A stretch of DNA of 64,000 nt from Flavobacteriales bacterium (GCA_023251095.1 JAHEZL010000008.1:62001-126000), one strand, 5' to 3'; counted from the first letter of the stretch, positions 39,893-50,211 are shown. Notes: generated from the sequence alone by a model not told the origin. A program made the numbers and translations.

Positions 39893-42800
39893 ATGAATCA
39901 CAAAACAAAATATTTGCTTTTCCTTGTTCTGCTTTGCCATGCAGCCTTTTCCCAGCAATATTACTTTGAAAGAATTTCGGTAGAGGAAGGCTTGTCGCAG
40001 GCCTCTATTTATGCGGTATTGGAAGATAGTAGAGGTAATTTGTGGTTTGCTACCGAAAGTGGGGGGGTAAACATGTACGATGGTGAGGAAATCAAATACT
40101 ATTTCAAAAATCAGGGGCTTCCCGACGATAATATCCGGGCAATTTTTGAAGACAGTAAAGGTCGTATATGGTTTGGAACTGCCAATGGCGGAGCTTGTTA
40201 TTTTGAAAACGGCAAGTTTCATACTCTCAACATGAATAACGGCCTGCCCGATAATTATGTAAAAGCAATTACCGAGGACAATGAAGGCCGCATCTGGATA
40301 GGAACTCTGAACAATGGTATTGCGATCTACGACAAAGGGAAATTCATTTATTACCCCCGGGATAGAGGCTTGCTGAGTGATGGTATCAGAACTTTAATAA
40401 AAGATCACCTCGGACAAATTTGGGTGGGAACCGATCGCGGTTTATCGGTTTTTAAAAACAAGCGCTTCCACCATTACACTGAAATTCATGGAATGCCCAA
40501 TAATAAGGTCATCAGCTTGTTTGAAGACAAGGACCATAACATTTGGGTGGGAACGGAACAAGGGGCTTGCTACTTTGACGGAAAAACATTTACTACTATA
40601 AGCAATTCAGATGGATTGAGTGATAACCGGATTTCGTGCATTTATCAGGATAAGTCGGGAAATATTTGGTTTGGAAGCAAGGGCGGTTTAGACAAATGGA
40701 ATTATGCCGACTTTAAAGCGGGACTGGTGACTTTTGTGAATTTTAATGAAAGCAACGGCTTATCGAACAATCGAATTTTATGCATTACTCAGGATTGTTC
40801 GGGTTCGGTTTGGATAGGAACTAAGTTTGGCGGGGTGAATAAATACATCGGTGAAAAATTTGTGAATTACAATGTGGTGAACGGACTCAGCGATCAGGTG
40901 ATTACTGCTTTGTATACCATGAAAGATTCAACGTTGGTTTTAGGTACTTTTTCCAACGGAATCACGCTTAAAAAAGGAAAACGCTACGATTATATCAATG
41001 AAATGCAGGGCTTATCGGGAGTAGAAATATCTGCGCTCACCGAAGATCGCTCCGGTGCTTTATGGATAGGAACCGATGGCAATGGCATTTATAATTATTA
41101 CAAAGGAACCCTGAGTCCTTTTTCACAGGAAATGATTAGTGAAATCAATTGTTTGTTTACTGATTCCAGAGGATTAATTTGGGTGGGAGCCAATGAAGGA
41201 TTGCAATGTATTGCACCGAAAAAATCCGATGGTAAATATTCTTCCGATTTATTTGAACTCACTTCATTTCCTGCTTTTGATGAAAAAAATATTTACAGCA
41301 TTTGTGAAGATCATTTAGGAAGAATATGGGCTACCAGCGATACCGGTGTGGTTTTTATTGCACATCCGGAAGCATACAAAACTGCAAATTTTGAAATGAA
41401 GTTTCTCAAAGATCTTCCTGTAGATAAAAATGCAAGTATCATTTCCTGCATTGCCGATAAAGACAATCAGAAAGTATGGTTTGGTACCAAAGGCGACGGG
41501 ATATTTTCTTACTACAAAGAAAATTTTTATCTCATACAGGGAAGCAATGATCTGGATAATTTAATCATCAATTCCATTTCTGTGGGTAAGCAGCAATTGT
41601 GGCTAGGAACCAATAAGGACGTGAGAATGATTTCTTTGAACGACTATTCCATGCAAACCTATAGTTTTAAAGATGGCTTCAATGGTATTCAATGCAATAA
41701 AAATGCGGCCTGCATTGATCCGCAAGGAAATTTATGGATAGGAACCATCAACGGAACCTGTAAAATTTACATCAACCGTCCTTCTCAGATTCCAACCGGA
41801 TTTACGCCTCCGCTGCAACTCACGCAAATAAAATTCAATTATGCCGCCTTCGACTGGAAACCTTATTGCGATTCGTTAACAGGGTTTTATGATATTCCCA
41901 ATAAATTGGATTTGCCTTATGATATCAATAATCTCAGTTTTGATTTTAAAGCCAAAGGATTGATTAATCCTTCGGATGTGGAGTACCGCTATTATTTAAA
42001 AGGACACGATGATTCCTTGTCGCCGCCCGATCATAAAAATGAAATTACTTATTCCAATCTTGCGCCGGGAGAATATGATTTCATAGTTTATTCCCGACTC
42101 AAAAATGGAAAATGGAGCGATAAACCCATTCAGTTTCATGTAACGATCAATCCCCCTTTCTGGGCTACCACAGCTTTTCGTACTTCAGCTGTTGTGTTGC
42201 TTTTTTTATCGCTCTTTGGCGGTTTCAGATGGAGAACGCGCCGACTCATTCATGAAAAGAAAAAGCTGGAAGAAATAGTAAAGGCCCGAACCCTTGATCT
42301 GGAAGAAGAAAAACATAAATCGGAAGCACTTCTGCTCAATATTTTACCTGAAGAAATTGCCGATGAATTAAAACTGCACGGTGTGGCAAGTACAAAATTA
42401 TATCCGGCTGCAACCATTATGTTTACTGATTTTAAAGGATTTACCAGCTTGTCGGGAAAATTAACACCCAACGAATTGGTGAGTGAACTGAGTACTATTT
42501 TTACTCAGTTTGATGAGATTACGGACAGGCACAATATGGAAAAAATTAAAACCATCGGAGACGCTTATATGTGTGCCGGCGGTATTCCGGTGGAAAACAG
42601 TACGCATCCGGTAGATGCGATTCTGGCTGCTTTTGATTTCATTTTATACATTGAGCAGTTCAATAAAGAAATGGGACAGGGAAATATTTGGGAAATACGT
42701 GCGGGCTTACATACGGGCCCCATCATTGCGGGCGTGGTAGGAAAGAAAAAATTCGCGTATGACATTTGGGGCGACAGCGTAAACATCGCCAGCAGAATGG

Positions 42801-43045
42801 AATCCAACAGTGAAGAAGGAAAAGTAAATATCTCTGAATCTACCTATGAATTGATTAAAGATTATTTCGTGTGCACACCAAGAGGAGGGAAGCATGTGAA
42901 AAATAAAGGGGAAATGATTATGTATTTTGTGGAGAGGTTGCTGCCTGAATATTCAAAGGACGACAAAGGTTTTGTGCCTAATGAAAGGTTGTATGAAACA
43001 CTTGAAAAATCTCCTATTGTGATTAATTCCGATGCGTCACTTTAA
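39893..43045 (+). CDS. Beta-propeller sensor fused to an adenylate cyclase
   Basis: 1050 residues. Signal peptide to about residue 20, then roughly fourteen two-component-regulator-propeller (Reg_prop) repeats with pattern DxxGxxWxGTxxGG (20-610) and a Y_Y_Y domain (about 640-750): a large periplasmic sensor. One transmembrane helix (about 757-778) and a coiled coil precede a class III cyclase (about 825-1020) with metal Asp in FTDFKGF, Asp in KTIGDAYM, substrate-selecting Lys in EKIKTIGD and Asp in YDIWGD, and transition-state Asn/Arg in VNIASRM. This set predicts ATP rather than GTP as substrate. In relatives the propeller is joined to a histidine kinase; here the output is cyclase. Preceded by 150 bp without a gene. 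Confidence 0.92.
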   Translation: MNHKTKYLLFLVLLCHAAFSQQYYFERISVEEGLSQASIYAVLEDSRGNLWFATESGGVNMYDGEEIKYYFKNQGLPDDNIRAIFEDSKGRIWFGTANGGACYFENGKFHTLNMNNGLPDNYVKAITEDNEGRIWIGTLNNGIAIYDKGKFIYYPRDRGLLSDGIRTLIKDHLGQIWVGTDRGLSVFKNKRFHHYTEIHGMPNNKVISLFEDKDHNIWVGTEQGACYFDGKTFTTISNSDGLSDNRISCIYQDKSGNIWFGSKGGLDKWNYADFKAGLVTFVNFNESNGLSNNRILCITQDCSGSVWIGTKFGGVNKYIGEKFVNYNVVNGLSDQVITALYTMKDSTLVLGTFSNGITLKKGKRYDYINEMQGLSGVEISALTEDRSGALWIGTDGNGIYNYYKGTLSPFSQEMISEINCLFTDSRGLIWVGANEGLQCIAPKKSDGKYSSDLFELTSFPAFDEKNIYSICEDHLGRIWATSDTGVVFIAHPEAYKTANFEMKFLKDLPVDKNASIISCIADKDNQKVWFGTKGDGIFSYYKENFYLIQGSNDLDNLIINSISVGKQQLWLGTNKDVRMISLNDYSMQTYSFKDGFNGIQCNKNAACIDPQGNLWIGTINGTCKIYINRPSQIPTGFTPPLQLTQIKFNYAAFDWKPYCDSLTGFYDIPNKLDLPYDINNLSFDFKAKGLINPSDVEYRYYLKGHDDSLSPPDHKNEITYSNLAPGEYDFIVYSRLKNGKWSDKPIQFHVTINPPFWATTAFRTSAVVLLFLSLFGGFRWRTRRLIHEKKKLEEIVKARTLDLEEEKHKSEALLLNILPEEIADELKLHGVASTKLYPAATIMFTDFKGFTSLSGKLTPNELVSELSTIFTQFDEITDRHNMEKIKTIGDAYMCAGGIPVENSTHPVDAILAAFDFILYIEQFNKEMGQGNIWEIRAGLHTGPIIAGVVGKKKFAYDIWGDSVNIASRMESNSEEGKVNISESTYELIKDYFVCTPRGGKHVKNKGEMIMYFVERLLPEYSKDDKGFVPNERLYETLEKSPIVINSDASL

Positions 43046-43145
43046 TTTTTATAAACCGGATTATAGTTCTATATTTAAAACAGGGGGGTCTGTTTTACTT
43101 TTCATATTACTTGTAAATCATTTTTACTTGTAGAAATAATCATTT

Positions 43146-44669
43146 ATGAAGAGAATTTTTTTGCTGTTTATTTTCCTTTTACCCTTTATATCCAAAGCTC
43201 AAACCTGTAATGGTAATCTGGTGTGGTCGGATGAGTTTGATAGCACTATGCTGGATTTAAATAAATGGGCTTATCAAATTGGCGATGGTTGTCCGAATTT
43301 ATGCGGCTGGGGAAACAGCGAACTGGAATATTACACCAGCAATGGCAACAATACTTATATCAGCAGCGGTGTTTTGAATTTAAAAGTCATTAAACAAAAT
43401 GCAGGATCAGCTTCTTTCACTTCCTCTAAATTAATTACCAAAGGCTTGTACAGTCGCACCTACGGGCGCTTTGAAGCGCGCATGCGAATGCCAACGGGTT
43501 ATGGTTTGTGGCCGGCTTTCTGGATGTTGAGCACCAACAATAACTGGCCAACCACAGGAGAAATTGACATTATGGAATACCGTGGTGATAAAACCAAAAT
43601 CACGCAGGGAACTTTGCACTATGGTTCAAAATCTCCCAATAACCAATACGATGGAGATAGTTATACGAGTGCAGTAGCACTTGATCAGGATTTTCATATT
43701 TATGCTGTAGAATGGACGGTGGATGATATAAAATGGTATTTCGATGGTGTTTTATTTAAAACAGAAACTAAAAATCCTAATTCGTTAGATCCTGCTTCAA
43801 ATAATGCTGTAGTTTGGCCATGGACCAGTGATTTTTACATCATTTTAAATTTGGCCGTTGGCGGATGGTTCACAGGTACCACTAACCCTGCAGATGTGGC
43901 ATTGACAAAACCTACTTTTGAAATTGATTATGTGCGGGTTTACGATATGGATAATTCTTCCGTTGCTGAAACTGCTTACAATGGCTCTTCTTATGCCATT
44001 CCCGGAAAAATAGAAAGTGAAAATTACAACATTAAATGTGGTGGTGCTTATTATGATGTAGATGGTATAAACAATGGTGCACAATATCGTTTGGATGGTG
44101 TGGATATTGAAACCTGTACCGATGCGGGTGGCGGCTATGATGTTGGTTTTTCAGATGTTGGGGAGTGGATGGATTATACAGTTACTGTTGCAAAAAGCGC
44201 CAATTATGATCTTGATTTAAGAATTGCTTCGGGAGGCACCGGCACTTCAGCGATGCATGTTGAAGTGGATAATGTTAATGTTACAGGTTCAGTGAGTGTT
44301 TCCAATACGGGCGGATGGCAAACATGGAAAACTACCAGCGTGAAAAATATTTCTTTAACGCAGGGAAAACATACTGTTCGCTTGGCTTTCGACGGTGCCA
44401 ACATCAATAGTAATTACATGGATTGGAAAGAATCTTCTAATGGAATTGCCGACTACCCATCTCAAATTAAGGTGGAAGATTTTTCGCAAAGAATTTTGTT
44501 TCATGAGGTGAATTCTTCGGCGCTTTTCATTTATGATCTCACGGGTGCCGAAGTGAAAACTTCGTTTTCTCTGCTTGGAAATTCTGTTCAGATCAATAAA
44601 GAAAATTTACCGGCGGGAGTTTATTTATACCGCATAAACCATCGGGCCGGAAAGTTTGTGGTGTATTGA
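43146..44669 (+). CDS. Secreted GH16 beta-glucanase with CBM6 and sorting-domain-like tail
   Basis: 507 residues. Signal peptide to residue 18 (…ISKAQ). A GH16 catalytic domain (about 22-270) shows the motif GEIDIMEYRGD with nucleophile E139, D141 and acid/base E144, and aromatic cleft LWPAFWMLST. It should hydrolyse beta-1,3- or beta-1,3-1,4-glucans such as laminarin. A CBM6-type jelly roll (about 285-440, GKIESENYN … NVGY-like DVGEWMDYTV) binds glycan. The last 70 residues have the layout of a T9SS sorting domain (LPAGVYLYRIN) but with a weak start motif. Monocistronic, 100 bp after the cyclase gene; perhaps both concern polysaccharide sensing and use. Confidence 0.9.
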   Translation: MKRIFLLFIFLLPFISKAQTCNGNLVWSDEFDSTMLDLNKWAYQIGDGCPNLCGWGNSELEYYTSNGNNTYISSGVLNLKVIKQNAGSASFTSSKLITKGLYSRTYGRFEARMRMPTGYGLWPAFWMLSTNNNWPTTGEIDIMEYRGDKTKITQGTLHYGSKSPNNQYDGDSYTSAVALDQDFHIYAVEWTVDDIKWYFDGVLFKTETKNPNSLDPASNNAVVWPWTSDFYIILNLAVGGWFTGTTNPADVALTKPTFEIDYVRVYDMDNSSVAETAYNGSSYAIPGKIESENYNIKCGGAYYDVDGINNGAQYRLDGVDIETCTDAGGGYDVGFSDVGEWMDYTVTVAKSANYDLDLRIASGGTGTSAMHVEVDNVNVTGSVSVSNTGGWQTWKTTSVKNISLTQGKHTVRLAFDGANINSNYMDWKESSNGIADYPSQIKVEDFSQRILFHEVNSSALFIYDLTGAEVKTSFSLLGNSVQINKENLPAGVYLYRINHRAGKFVVY

Positions 44670-44670
44670 T

Positions 44671-46584
44671 TTATCTCTTCCACAGCACTTGTAATTTCAC
44701 TTCACTTTTGTGATTTCCATTGATGAGATCTTTATCGGAACCTATGCTATTTTTGCTGTCATACAAAGAGGTGGAAGCTTTGAGGCACAAACTTAAATTT
44801 CTGTTGACGGGATAATTTATCATAGTATAAATTCTGTTTCCTCCTCCGTCGAAAAAGGGGATGGAAGAGCTATACAGCATATCGCTTTCGTAAGTGTAAA
44901 TTCTTGAATTATAATCGGAGATGTTGAATAAACTGTAACGCAAATGAATTTTGAAAGGCAGGTTTTTAGGTTGATGCGCAATGTTTACATAAGCGATCCA
45001 GGAATATTTTTCGTTTACAAAATGTATTTCGCTGCGCACGCTCAGTGTGGATGCGAAAGAATAATTCCAGTTTAAATGGGCGCGCAATTGGCTGTATTTC
45101 TGATCGCTTTCTTTGTTTTGATAACGCAAATAAAAATTGAGTTCATCGTTCACAGTTGCCTGATACAAAACCGAAAATTCTTTTCCCTGCGTAGGTTGTG
45201 TAATTCCGTAGCGCATCCATGGATGAGAAAATATATCATAGGATAAACTCAATTGCCTGTCGGAAGAAATATTCCACAAGAGATTGATATCAGTACCCGT
45301 TTCGTTTTTCACTCCTGAACTTTGTGAATAGCTTTCTGCATAAGGATTAACGTAGTAAGGATCGTAATAACGCATTCGTATGGAAGCGGATAATTGTTCG
45401 TTCAAACTGATTAAAATGCCTGCGATCATTGCGAATTTAAATTGTTTGGAAGCAGCAATTTCACCAAAGAAATTAAAGTTTTTGTAATCAATGGAACAAT
45501 CGATACTGTTGAGGTATTGCCATCCGCTTTGTGAAAAATCGGGTTTGTAATAAGCGCTGTCGGGTACGTAAGGAAGATTGTATTTATACACTAAATTATT
45601 GAAGGCAATGCTTCGGTTTTCCTTTTGATACAAGGCGGAAATTCCAAAGGAAATTTCGGTGACATTGTCTTTTTTGTTTAATTCGGAAAGCGTTCGGTGG
45701 TAGCCGGTATTCAGCAGCGTAGTGATTTTTCCATTACTCACGGATGCATCAATTTTTTTGTAAGAAAGGAAGGCTTGCAAAATATATTTTCCAATTTGTT
45801 GTCGATAGCAAAGTCCTCTGAAAAAAGCGTTTTCATCGCTTGAAGTGTAGGGTTTGCTTTGGTTTTGAAACAAATTGGCATACAAGGGAGAGGTGATAAA
45901 ACTATTGCGGTAGCCATTGCTGAGTAGCAAGCCCTGTCCGGTGTTTATTGTAAAATCTCCGATAATTAAATTCGTTTTTTTTTGTTTGTATTGTACAAAG
46001 CCGCTGTAAAAATCAAAAGCATTGGGCTGGTATTTATCGTAAAAAGATTCTCCCGGATCTTTTTCGGCAGTAAAGCCAAAGGATATTTTATTGTCGGTAA
46101 ATCTGAATCGGGAATATATTTTAGCGGAGCTGCCCGTGTAAGTGTTTGTACTGCTGTCGGCATAAGCTTTTTGGTCTTCAATGATTTCTTGTGCTCTGAT
46201 CATAAAAAGCACATCAGCCTTTGCTGACGGAGCAGCATCTATTTTAAAATAATGCGACAATAATTTTATTAATTCTACATTGAATTGCAAATGTTTTAAT
46301 TCGTAAATGCTAAAGAATTTTCCGTTTTTCTCCCGATAATCCACTATCCTTTTTGCTTGTTCCATATTGATCAGTGGAAGTTTGGCCAATGAATCAGCAT
46401 CAGCGGTGTTGATGTTAACAGGATGTTTTAAAATAACGCGCAACTGTTCTGCCACATCATCGGCATTTACCATTTCATCCTGATTTCCGCTGAGTAAATA
46501 ATCTATGCTTTGCTGCAAAATATCATTTTGAGAAAAAACAAAATGAGAAAGAAATAAGAAAAATAAGAGCAATGTATTTTTCAT
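44671..46584 (-). CDS. Helix-hairpin-helix domain protein with outer-membrane barrel
   Basis: 637 residues. Signal peptide to about residue 18. Residues 35-115 hold tandem ComEA-like HhH motifs (VNINTADADSLAKLPLINME, SIYELKHLQFNVELIKLL). The rest (about 150-637) is rich in amphipathic beta strands with alternating aromatic residues and ends LQVLWKR, typical of a porin-like barrel. It may bind DNA at the cell surface and pull it in, but no experimental role is known to me. It overlaps the upstream barrel gene by 4 bp and is convergent with the GH16 gene. Confidence 0.75.
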   Translation of the reverse strand: MKNTLLLFFLFLSHFVFSQNDILQQSIDYLLSGNQDEMVNADDVAEQLRVILKHPVNINTADADSLAKLPLINMEQAKRIVDYREKNGKFFSIYELKHLQFNVELIKLLSHYFKIDAAPSAKADVLFMIRAQEIIEDQKAYADSSTNTYTGSSAKIYSRFRFTDNKISFGFTAEKDPGESFYDKYQPNAFDFYSGFVQYKQKKTNLIIGDFTINTGQGLLLSNGYRNSFITSPLYANLFQNQSKPYTSSDENAFFRGLCYRQQIGKYILQAFLSYKKIDASVSNGKITTLLNTGYHRTLSELNKKDNVTEISFGISALYQKENRSIAFNNLVYKYNLPYVPDSAYYKPDFSQSGWQYLNSIDCSIDYKNFNFFGEIAASKQFKFAMIAGILISLNEQLSASIRMRYYDPYYVNPYAESYSQSSGVKNETGTDINLLWNISSDRQLSLSYDIFSHPWMRYGITQPTQGKEFSVLYQATVNDELNFYLRYQNKESDQKYSQLRAHLNWNYSFASTLSVRSEIHFVNEKYSWIAYVNIAHQPKNLPFKIHLRYSLFNISDYNSRIYTYESDMLYSSSIPFFDGGGNRIYTMINYPVNRNLSLCLKASTSLYDSKNSIGSDKDLINGNHKSEVKLQVLWKR

Positions 46585-47378
46585 AATACGATGGCACTGG
46601 CAGGTGAAATGCCGAGAAACTGATGGTAAGCAAAAGCAATTTTTATTTCAACGGGTTTTAGTTTGTACCCAACGCCAATGTTGAAAGGCTGATTGGTGCT
46701 GGAAATATTGAAGCCGATGCAAATTTTTTCTTTCGGAAAATAGTCGATGCCCACTCCCACGAAAGGATAGTTTTTATTCTGAAAAATAATCTGAGCATGT
46801 ATTTTAATCTTCTCATCAAACACATAGCTCAAGCCTATGCGTAATAACTGCGCTTCATTTATTTTATGTTCATTATAAAGGTTGGAAGTGAAATTGCGTA
46901 TGGCCGAAGATGCATTTAATTTATTGTTGATTCTATAGCTAATTCCTAATTCGGGAAAAGCGTAATACAGCGGACTTTGTTCAGATTGATAGATATACTG
47001 AAAGTGCAATTGAGCACCCAAACGGATATTGTCATTTAAGCGCATTCCTCCGCCGATACTGATTTGATTTTTCGAATAGAATTCATTTCCAAAACGAAAT
47101 AAACTGATGGCCGATGAAATTTTTTTGTTTAAAGGAAAAGCTGCAATCAGATATTGTGAGGAAATATCTTTGATTAAAAAATTACTGTTGTAAAATAATC
47201 CGCACGACAATTTTTTTACTTCCGTTAATCCGGCGGGATTACAGCTTGCGCTCCATACATCGTTGGAATTTAAACTGTAATTGCAGGTTGCTGCGGAGTG
47301 GGCAATTAATGCAGCATCCTGTCCGCAGCAATAAAATGCACGCAACAGAGCGAATGCGCTCCATAAAAATTTATTCAT
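46581..47378 (-). CDS. Outer-membrane barrel protein (PorV/FadL-like)
   Basis: 265 residues. A signal peptide ends near residue 19 (…FYCCGQ). The mature part opens AATCNYSLNSNDVWSASCNP and GLTEVKKLS, the conserved start of PorV/FadL-type barrels in this phylum, and continues with regular amphipathic strands to a Leu end. Its translation is coupled to the HhH protein. Possible jobs are small hydrophobic solute channel or partner of the HhH protein in DNA uptake. Confidence 0.68.
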   Translation of the reverse strand: MNKFLWSAFALLRAFYCCGQDAALIAHSAATCNYSLNSNDVWSASCNPAGLTEVKKLSCGLFYNSNFLIKDISSQYLIAAFPLNKKISSAISLFRFGNEFYSKNQISIGGGMRLNDNIRLGAQLHFQYIYQSEQSPLYYAFPELGISYRINNKLNASSAIRNFTSNLYNEHKINEAQLLRIGLSYVFDEKIKIHAQIIFQNKNYPFVGVGIDYFPKEKICIGFNISSTNQPFNIGVGYKLKPVEIKIAFAYHQFLGISPASAIVL

Positions 47379-47423
47379 AGTAAAAGGTGACTTTTTGTTT
47401 TCGTTAAGCGCGGTTCAAAGAGA

Positions 47424-48263
47424 TTATTTCTTTTTCCTTTTTGTTTGTTGTATCAGTTTCTTTTCATCACCCTCCAACTTTCGCTGTAATTTTTTCACGT
47501 CTTCTGCAGCAGGTAATTTTTCCGGTTGAATTCCTCTTTCTATCAACATTTTTCGTACAGCTGAACTATTTTCAATATGTTCTTGTTCAATAGGATTTTG
47601 TCCTTTCATGTCCTTACTTTGAACATTCACTCCGGTCATTTCAGCTGCAAGGTCTTTTGCTTTTATGCTGATTGTGGGAAGGAAATCAGCTATTGGCCTA
47701 TTGTCAGGAATACCCAATTTTTTCTTTAATTGCGGAGTAGCTAATTTGAAAAGAGCTTGATCTCCTTTTGAGCGAATGATAGCAAATCCATGATTGTCTA
47801 TTCCGCGTTCATATAAAATTCCTGAAAGATATTTTTCGGTCTGACTCAGTTTCTCTCTGGCTTTTATTCTTTCATATTCAAGAAATCTTTGTTCTATGAT
47901 TTCCGCTCTTCGGGTTTGTACTGCAAAGTAATTTTGAGCAAAAGCGATTTCTTGTTTCCGGCTGTCGCCGTTTTGCGCGATGAGGTAGCAGGCATATCGG
48001 GTTAATAAAATATCATCAACTGATTTTTCAGCTCCTTTTGGCATTGCTATCGTTTTCCTGACGTCAGGAAAATGATCCTTTGTCGTTCCTCCTGCGTTTT
48101 CACAGGCTTCTTTTGCTTTTTGAATTACTTTTTCAAAGTTTTCCCATCTGCTGTATCCTAAAAGGTTTTTTAGCTCGCGTGCGCTCCAGCATTCAATGCC
48201 TTCCAGTTCTGCTGAAACGGATTCAAATTGATTAAAAAGTTGTTTGATTTCTTCGGTTTTCAT
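47424..48263 (-). CDS. dinD: DNA-damage-inducible protein D family
   Basis: 279 residues from the ATG at 48263; an extended frame to 48302 includes the promoter region with a perfect TAnnTTTG (48290-48297). The N-terminal Bro-N-like segment (ECWSARELKNLLGYSRWENF) and the DinD core (KDHFPDVRKTIAMPKGAEKS, RYACYLIAQNGDSRKQEIAFAQNYFAVQTR) are clear. In E. coli DinD modulates RecA filaments and is SOS-induced. No LexA-like palindrome is evident here. Patchy distribution in the phylum suggests horizontal transfer. Confidence 0.9.
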   Translation of the reverse strand: MKTEEIKQLFNQFESVSAELEGIECWSARELKNLLGYSRWENFEKVIQKAKEACENAGGTTKDHFPDVRKTIAMPKGAEKSVDDILLTRYACYLIAQNGDSRKQEIAFAQNYFAVQTRRAEIIEQRFLEYERIKAREKLSQTEKYLSGILYERGIDNHGFAIIRSKGDQALFKLATPQLKKKLGIPDNRPIADFLPTISIKAKDLAAEMTGVNVQSKDMKGQNPIEQEHIENSSAVRKMLIERGIQPEKLPAAEDVKKLQRKLEGDEKKLIQQTKRKKK

Positions 48264-48368
48264 TGATTTCTGTTTAATGTTAGGCGCTCCAAATTTATTC
48301 ACACAAATAAATTTGCCATTAATTAGATATCAATAGATTTCAACAAAAAAGCGAAGCTAATTGTTGTT

Positions 48369-49394
48369 TCAGGAAAAAGCTTTTCCCATTTCAATAAATT
48401 TCTTTTCGAAAAAAGAATAAACGAAATAACTGATGGTCAAGGTTAATGCTATAGCACTAATGATAAAAAGCAAGTTGCTTTCTTCCTTATAAAAATGGCG
48501 AAGTGTTCCATAAACTATAGGATGTAATAAATAAACCGAATAACTCATTTCTCCCAACTTTGACAGCGGTCGGTGTAAAAAATCAGGCAATTCAAAGGGC
48601 AGTTTGTAAAAACAAAAACAAATGATAAAACACAAAAAGTAAAATACCAATCGATTCATTCCCGTGAGCAGATGAATCAAATCTCCTTGCACTGGATAGA
48701 CGATAAAAGTGAATATGCTTAAAAGCAATAGTGCTAAAATCCACAGAGATTTTTGTGTTTTGTTGTGTAAAAGAAATCCTGAGTAAACACCTCCTGCAAA
48801 AAGAAAAAGCTGATTTAAAGGATTGGTATAGGAATGCCATTGATTCCATAAAGAACTTTCATTGTTCATTCCATAAAAGGAATAATAAAGGCACAATGCA
48901 AAGGAAAAAGAGAGGAGGCTAAAAAATACAATTTTATTTTTCTTTAAAGTCCACAGCAGCAAAGGAAATAAAGCGTAAAAAAACAATTCATTGCCTATCG
49001 ACCATGCACCGGTAGCAATAGCAGCATCCCATTTATAAACGGAAAACATGCCTGATAAATTCAAAAATATAACGTTTGCATCAAAGGAACGTGAGCTTAA
49101 AAAAACGTACAATAAAGTAACTGCCCACAACAGCGGAAAAATTCTGAAAATTCTTTTGGTGAGGTATTCTAAAACGGATTTTTTTGAAAGATGAAGTTGA
49201 TCTGCATATACATGATAAAGAGTGATTCCACTCAAAATATAAAATATGGAAACACCGAAAACACCTAGTCGCGCAAGAAAATTATCGGAGCCGTATTGAT
49301 CCAACGATCCCGGTAAGAAATGATAGAGCATGATTCCGAAAGCACAAAGACCCCGTAAATAATCTAAACTATGCAATCTCTTTCCGGTCATCAT
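48369..49394 (-). CDS. Membrane acyltransferase family 3 (OafA/YrhL-like)
   Basis: 341 residues from the ATG at 49394 (a GTG at 49400 and an ATG at 49391 are alternatives). About ten transmembrane helices. Family motifs: RLHSLDYLRGLCAFGIMLYHF with the active His, and a later NELFFYALFPLLLW and YSVYLLHPI. Transfers acyl groups (often acetyl) to surface sugars. It begins right after the AMP nucleosidase stop, but functional linkage is unclear. Confidence 0.88.
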   Translation of the reverse strand: MMTGKRLHSLDYLRGLCAFGIMLYHFLPGSLDQYGSDNFLARLGVFGVSIFYILSGITLYHVYADQLHLSKKSVLEYLTKRIFRIFPLLWAVTLLYVFLSSRSFDANVIFLNLSGMFSVYKWDAAIATGAWSIGNELFFYALFPLLLWTLKKNKIVFFSLLSFSFALCLYYSFYGMNNESSLWNQWHSYTNPLNQLFLFAGGVYSGFLLHNKTQKSLWILALLLLSIFTFIVYPVQGDLIHLLTGMNRLVFYFLCFIICFCFYKLPFELPDFLHRPLSKLGEMSYSVYLLHPIVYGTLRHFYKEESNLLFIISAIALTLTISYFVYSFFEKKFIEMGKAFS

Positions 49395-49399
49395 TCTCA

Positions 49400-50170
49400 C
49401 TAAAACCGAAGATGCTTAACGCTTAATCCGTAATTCATAATTTCTTTTACCGCATCGATACCGATTTTAATGTGGTCTTCCACAAAATTTTCTGTCACCT
49501 TCTGATCGCTTTTTGCGGTTTTTATTCCTTCTGAAATCATCGGTTGATCGGAAACCAGAAGTAAAGCACCTGATGGAATTTTGTTGGCGAAACCAACGGT
49601 AAATATAGTGGCGGTTTCCATGTCGATGGCCATGCAACGCATCACGCGCAATCTTTCTTTAAAAGCTTCGTCGTGTTCCCAAACCCTGCGGTTGGTGGTG
49701 TAAACGGTACCTGTCCAATAATCTTTTCCGGCCGAACGAATGACAGATGATACGGCGCGTTGTAAACTAAATGCAGGAAGTGCAGGCACTTCTTTCGGAA
49801 TATAATCATCAGAGGTTCCTTCACCGCGAATGGCGGCGATGGGTAAAATCAAATCGCCCAGGTTGTTTTTCTTTTTGAGTCCGCCGCATTTTCCAAGAAA
49901 TAAGCAAGCGTTGGGTTTAATGGCGGAAAGTAAATCCATGATCAAAGCTGCGTTGGCACTGCCTATTCCGAAGTTGATCATGGTAATACCATCGTGTGTG
50001 GCATTGGGCATGGCTTTGTCGGCACCTTTTATTTCGGCACCTGTTATTTGAGCAAAGGCTTTTAAATAGCCTCCGAAATTCGTAAGTAATATATGTTTTC
50101 CGAATTCTTCAAGGGGGGTTCCTGTGTATCGCGGCAACCAGTTTTCTACAATATCTTTTTTTGAATCCAT
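49400..50170 (-). CDS. amn: AMP nucleosidase (short form)
   Basis: 256 residues of the phosphorylase/nucleosidase fold: GIGSANAALIMDLLSAI, FLGKCGGLKKKNNLGDLILP, DYIPKEVPALPAFSL and the catalytic region MRCMAIDMETATIFTVG with SDQPM (Asp as general acid). It hydrolyses AMP to adenine and ribose 5-phosphate. It lacks the N-terminal extension of the E. coli enzyme, as usual in Bacteroidota. Divergent from the small nuclease gene. Confidence 0.92.
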   Translation of the reverse strand: MDSKKDIVENWLPRYTGTPLEEFGKHILLTNFGGYLKAFAQITGAEIKGADKAMPNATHDGITMINFGIGSANAALIMDLLSAIKPNACLFLGKCGGLKKKNNLGDLILPIAAIRGEGTSDDYIPKEVPALPAFSLQRAVSSVIRSAGKDYWTGTVYTTNRRVWEHDEAFKERLRVMRCMAIDMETATIFTVGFANKIPSGALLLVSDQPMISEGIKTAKSDQKVTENFVEDHIKIGIDAVKEIMNYGLSVKHLRF

Positions 50171-50211
50171 ATTCTTCTGTTGTATTTTTAACGAACCAAT
50201 ACGTAAAGTTA

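Noticed and set aside
48264-48368. LexA-type SOS operator for dinD
   Set aside because: A TAnnTTTG element is present at 48290 but I found no convincing palindrome that would serve as a LexA site.
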